From Sphingomonadales bacterium (GTDB taxonomy: Bacteria; Bacteroidota; Bacteroidia; UBA7662): a stretch of 8,471 nucleotides of DNA. Below are positions 7,218 through 8,471 of this stretch, piece by piece. Numbering within the stretch: the stretch's first letter is position 1; each line of letters opens with the position of its first letter. The notes below the pieces were generated by a model, which was not told where the DNA came from, did no database searches, and worked only from the letters and a program-made list of their open reading frames with translations. A program made the translations under genes and the position numbers. The stretch lies in assembly GCA_016872125.1 (NCBI GenBank), contig VHBD01000053.1, forward strand, positions 1 to 8,471, written 5' to 3'.

Positions 7218-7538
7218 TTAACCCATATGGGCCTCGAGCAGGGCCACCAAATTTTGTTTAGGGACCACCCCTACTTGCTTTTCGACCACTTGCCCGTTCT
7301 TGAAAACCAACAAGGTGGGGATGCTGCGAATGCCGTATTGCGTAGCAATTTGGGGATTGCTATCCACGTCCAATTTACCAACCAGGGCCTTACCGGACAT
7401 TTCTTGCGCAATTTCTTCAACAACAGGTCCTACCATTCGGCAGGGACCGCACCATTCGGCCCAAAAATCGACCAAAACAGGTTGAGTGGAATTCAGGGCT
7501 GTTTCCTGAAAATTAGCATCGGTGAATTCAAAAGCCAT
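7218..7538 (-). CDS. trxA: Thioredoxin
   Basis: A classical one-domain thioredoxin of 106 residues. The active site WAEWCGPC carries the redox pair C30 and C33, the buried Asp is at D24 in VLVDFWA, and the cis-proline is P74 in SIPTLLVF, with the KQVGVVPK loop after it. It acts in the cytoplasm as a general protein disulfide reductant, fed by thioredoxin reductase, and donates electrons to methionine sulfoxide reductases among others. ATG 7538 is chosen because MAFEFTDANFQ matches the usual thioredoxin start; the frame stays open upstream to a TTG at 7649, but that stretch reads as low-complexity leader. It lies downstream of dnaE, separated by 131 bp that carry promoter-like elements, and immediately upstream of miaE (2-bp gap). 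Confidence 0.96.
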   Translation of the reverse strand: MAFEFTDANFQETALNSTQPVLVDFWAEWCGPCRMVGPVVEEIAQEMSGKALVGKLDVDSNPQIATQYGIRSIPTLLVFKNGQVVEKQVGVVPKQNLVALLEAHMG

Positions 7539-7622
7539 GGTATGTGAATTTAGGAGTGGAGGTGAATGGGAGGTTGAACAGGAGGTTGGTGTGCAGGTTG
7601 AACAGGTAAAGTAGGTATTTTT
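7539..7622 (-). promoter_or_regulatory. C-rich, G-poor trxA leader, possible Rho-loading (rut-like) region
   Basis: The transcript-strand sequence between the promoter region and the trxA start contains 34 C and only 3 G in 84 nt. It is therefore very pyrimidine-rich and should be largely unstructured. Such C-over-G bias is characteristic of Rho utilisation sites, so Rho-dependent attenuation ahead of trxA is conceivable. It may instead simply be an open leader that favours ribosome access, since Bacteroidota rarely rely on Shine-Dalgarno pairing; no AGGAGG-like site precedes the ATG. The function is inferred only. Confidence 0.3.
7571..7606. repeat. 12-bp tandem repeat (three units) in the trxA leader
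   Basis: On the plus strand AGGTTGAACAGG occurs at 7571-7582 and again identically at 7595-7606. A diverged unit, AGGTTGGTGTGC (7583-7594), sits exactly in phase between them. A further decayed relative, AGGTGAATGGG, precedes them at 7560-7570. The strict 12-bp phasing shows a short tandem duplication. In the trxA transcript the unit reads CCTGTTCAACCT. Confidence 0.8.
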
Positions 7623-7627
7623 TAAGA

Positions 7628-7648
7628 TGGCACGCAAATTCCGTGCCA
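7628..7648 (-). promoter_or_regulatory. Perfect 7-bp inverted repeat, also a sigma-54-like -24/-12 match facing trxA
   Basis: TGGCACG (7628-7634) and CGTGCCA (7642-7648) form a perfect 7-bp dyad around a 7-nt spacer. Read on the minus strand the same bases give TGGCACG-N4-TTGC, which matches the RpoN consensus core exactly; the next base is G where A or T is usual. The plus-strand reading has TTCC instead of TTGC, so the match points only to trxA. The dyad overlaps the -7 element of the other promoter, so it could also be an operator or a hairpin at the 5' end of the mRNA. No U-run follows on either strand, so it is not an intrinsic terminator. Confidence 0.4.
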
Positions 7649-7679
7649 AAGTTAAGGGTCGAAAAGGACCTAATGCAAA
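7647..7679 (-). promoter_or_regulatory. Predicted Bacteroidota housekeeping promoter for trxA-miaE-msrC
   Basis: On the minus strand TTTG (7679-7676) is followed by 21 bp and then TAACTTTG (7654-7647). This fits the Bacteroidota primary-sigma consensus of a -33 TTTG or TTG and a -7 TAnnTTTG, whose spacing is about 17-23 bp. The -33 element lies inside the final codons of dnaE. Transcription would start near 7641-7639 and leave a leader of about 100 nt before the trxA ATG. The match is visual; no transcription start has been measured. Confidence 0.5.
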
Positions 7680-8471
7680 GCATAACCGATCTCCAATTGA
7701 TCCAGGGCCGCGAACAAGGATGGTTCAGGGGAGACTTTGATTCCCTCTGCATTCATGGCCACGGAACGTTGGTCCTCGGGTACCCACATTTCCACCTTCA
7801 AAGCCAATCGACCCGGGTGTTCAAGCAAGACTTGATGGAGGGCGGCATTCCTTGTGGGATTCAAGGCGGGGAGGGACATTTGCAAGGTGAGGGTTCGGAA
7901 TCGCTTATTGCGAATTTCCGAAAGGAGTTCAATGTTATTAAATCGAAAAAAGCCAGCCTGTTGCCCATCTTTCCCCAAGAAATATTCCCAACGACCCGCG
8001 ATCAGAAGGGCTGAACCGGGGTCCATCAAATGTTTGAATTTCATGGCCTGCTCCCCTCGGAGTCTGAATTTACGCGACCCCTCTTTGTCCTCCACGGCAA
8101 AGGCCAGGACCTCCTGGTTCTTGGAATCCCGGAAATATTGAACATCGGTCACCAAAGCGGCGATTTGTATATCCAAGCCAGGTCTTTCGTCCAATTGGGA
8201 CAAAGGCGTGAATCCCAAAAATTTACTTTCCAAGGCATAATCATCCAATGGATGAGCGGTAATGTACAAGCCCACCACCTCTTTCTCCCTTCTTAGCATC
8301 TCAAGGGATGCCCAGGGTTCAATTTGTTGAAAAACGGGTTCATTGATACCCACCATCCCTTCGGAACCAAAGAGGGAGGTCTGGGATTTGAGGTTCAGTT
8401 CCCGGTATTGTGTCCCAAAACGCAAGGCTTTTTCGAGCAAATGCGATCCTCCACCGGCTTCGGCATCCAGC
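7670..8471 (-). CDS. dnaE: DNA polymerase III alpha subunit (DnaE), C-terminal part (5' end outside window)
   Basis: The frame is open from the window edge to the TAG at 7672-7670 and gives the last ~267 residues. It opens with LDAEAGGGSHLLEKALRFG, the end of the region preceding the clamp-binding site. QTSLF (8383-8369) follows, a good match to the QxxLF internal beta-clamp-binding motif. Next come the conserved EKEVVGLYITAHPLDDY segment and an OB-fold (roughly IAALVTDVQYF to FRFNNIELL) that binds single-stranded template. The remaining ~85 residues are the variable C-terminal tail. DnaE is the catalytic subunit of the chromosomal replicase; the polymerase and PHP domains lie outside the window. 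The TTG at 8440 is not the start, because the homology continues through it to the edge. The last codons overlap the -33 part of the promoter predicted for trxA. Confidence 0.95.
   Translation of the reverse strand, partial: LDAEAGGGSHLLEKALRFGTQYRELNLKSQTSLFGSEGMVGINEPVFQQIEPWASLEMLRREKEVVGLYITAHPLDDYALESKFLGFTPLSQLDERPGLDIQIAALVTDVQYFRDSKNQEVLAFAVEDKEGSRKFRLRGEQAMKFKHLMDPGSALLIAGRWEYFLGKDGQQAGFFRFNNIELLSEIRNKRFRTLTLQMSLPALNPTRNAALHQVLLEHPGRLALKVEMWVPEDQRSVAMNAEGIKVSPEPSLFAALDQLEIGYALH

Noticed and set aside
7628..7648. The dyad as a Rho-independent terminator for dnaE
   Set aside because: The stem is followed on the minus strand by ATCTTAAAAAAT, not a U-tract, and on the plus strand by AAGTTAAGG.
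7539..7649. N-terminal extension of thioredoxin (start at the TTG at 7649) as a signal or leader peptide
   Set aside because: The extension is Thr/Ser/Pro/Cys-rich, comes from the repeat-bearing C-rich leader, has no hydrophobic core, and typical thioredoxins begin at the ATG at 7538.

Overview
The window looks like ordinary chromosomal backbone of a Bacteroidota bacterium, most likely Flavobacteriales or a close relative. This rests on how several proteins read: the MiaE start (MLGLKLPTDPRW), the short PlsC-type acyltransferase with the HTSTWD and SPEGSR motifs, the GT87/DUF2029 protein with its FNHKAESPTF segment, and dnaE followed directly by trxA, an order I recall from Bacteroidota. A promoter match of the Bacteroidota type (TTTG-N21-TAnnTTTG) upstream of trxA agrees with this. 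There are no mobile elements, CRISPR arrays, rRNA or tRNA genes that I can support. Coding density is very high; the longest stretch without a gene is 131 bp.

Layout from left to right. (1) Bases 1-235, plus strand: the 3' end of a gene for a lysine/alanine/proline-rich, histone-H1-like protein built of AAPKK pentads. (2) Bases 256-3911, minus strand, read right to left: priA (replication-restart helicase), a DUF502 two-TM membrane protein, and a PlsC-family acyltransferase, tightly packed with an 8-bp ATGATTAA overlap between the last two. (3) Bases 3985-6146, plus strand, divergent from priA: queG (epoxyqueuosine reductase) overlapping by 4 bp (ATGA) a GT-C type polytopic glycosyltransferase of the GT87/DUF2029 family. 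(4) Bases 6086-8471, minus strand, read right to left: the C-terminal part of dnaE (Pol III alpha), then trxA (thioredoxin), miaE (tRNA ms2i6A hydroxylase) and msrC (free methionine-R-sulfoxide reductase). The msrC and GT87 genes converge and overlap by 61 bp at their 3' ends.

The part most worth a second look is the 131-bp dnaE-trxA gap. It holds a good Bacteroidota housekeeping promoter match, a perfect 7-bp inverted repeat that also reads as a near-perfect sigma-54 -24/-12 element facing trxA, and a leader that is very C-rich and G-poor (34 C, 3 G in 84 nt of transcript strand) containing a 12-bp repeat. This would place the trxA-miaE-msrC unit under its own control. Thioredoxin is the known electron donor for fRMsr enzymes, and MiaE is an O2-dependent diiron enzyme, so the unit has a plausible oxygen/redox theme. 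I see no clear evidence of a wholly new system.
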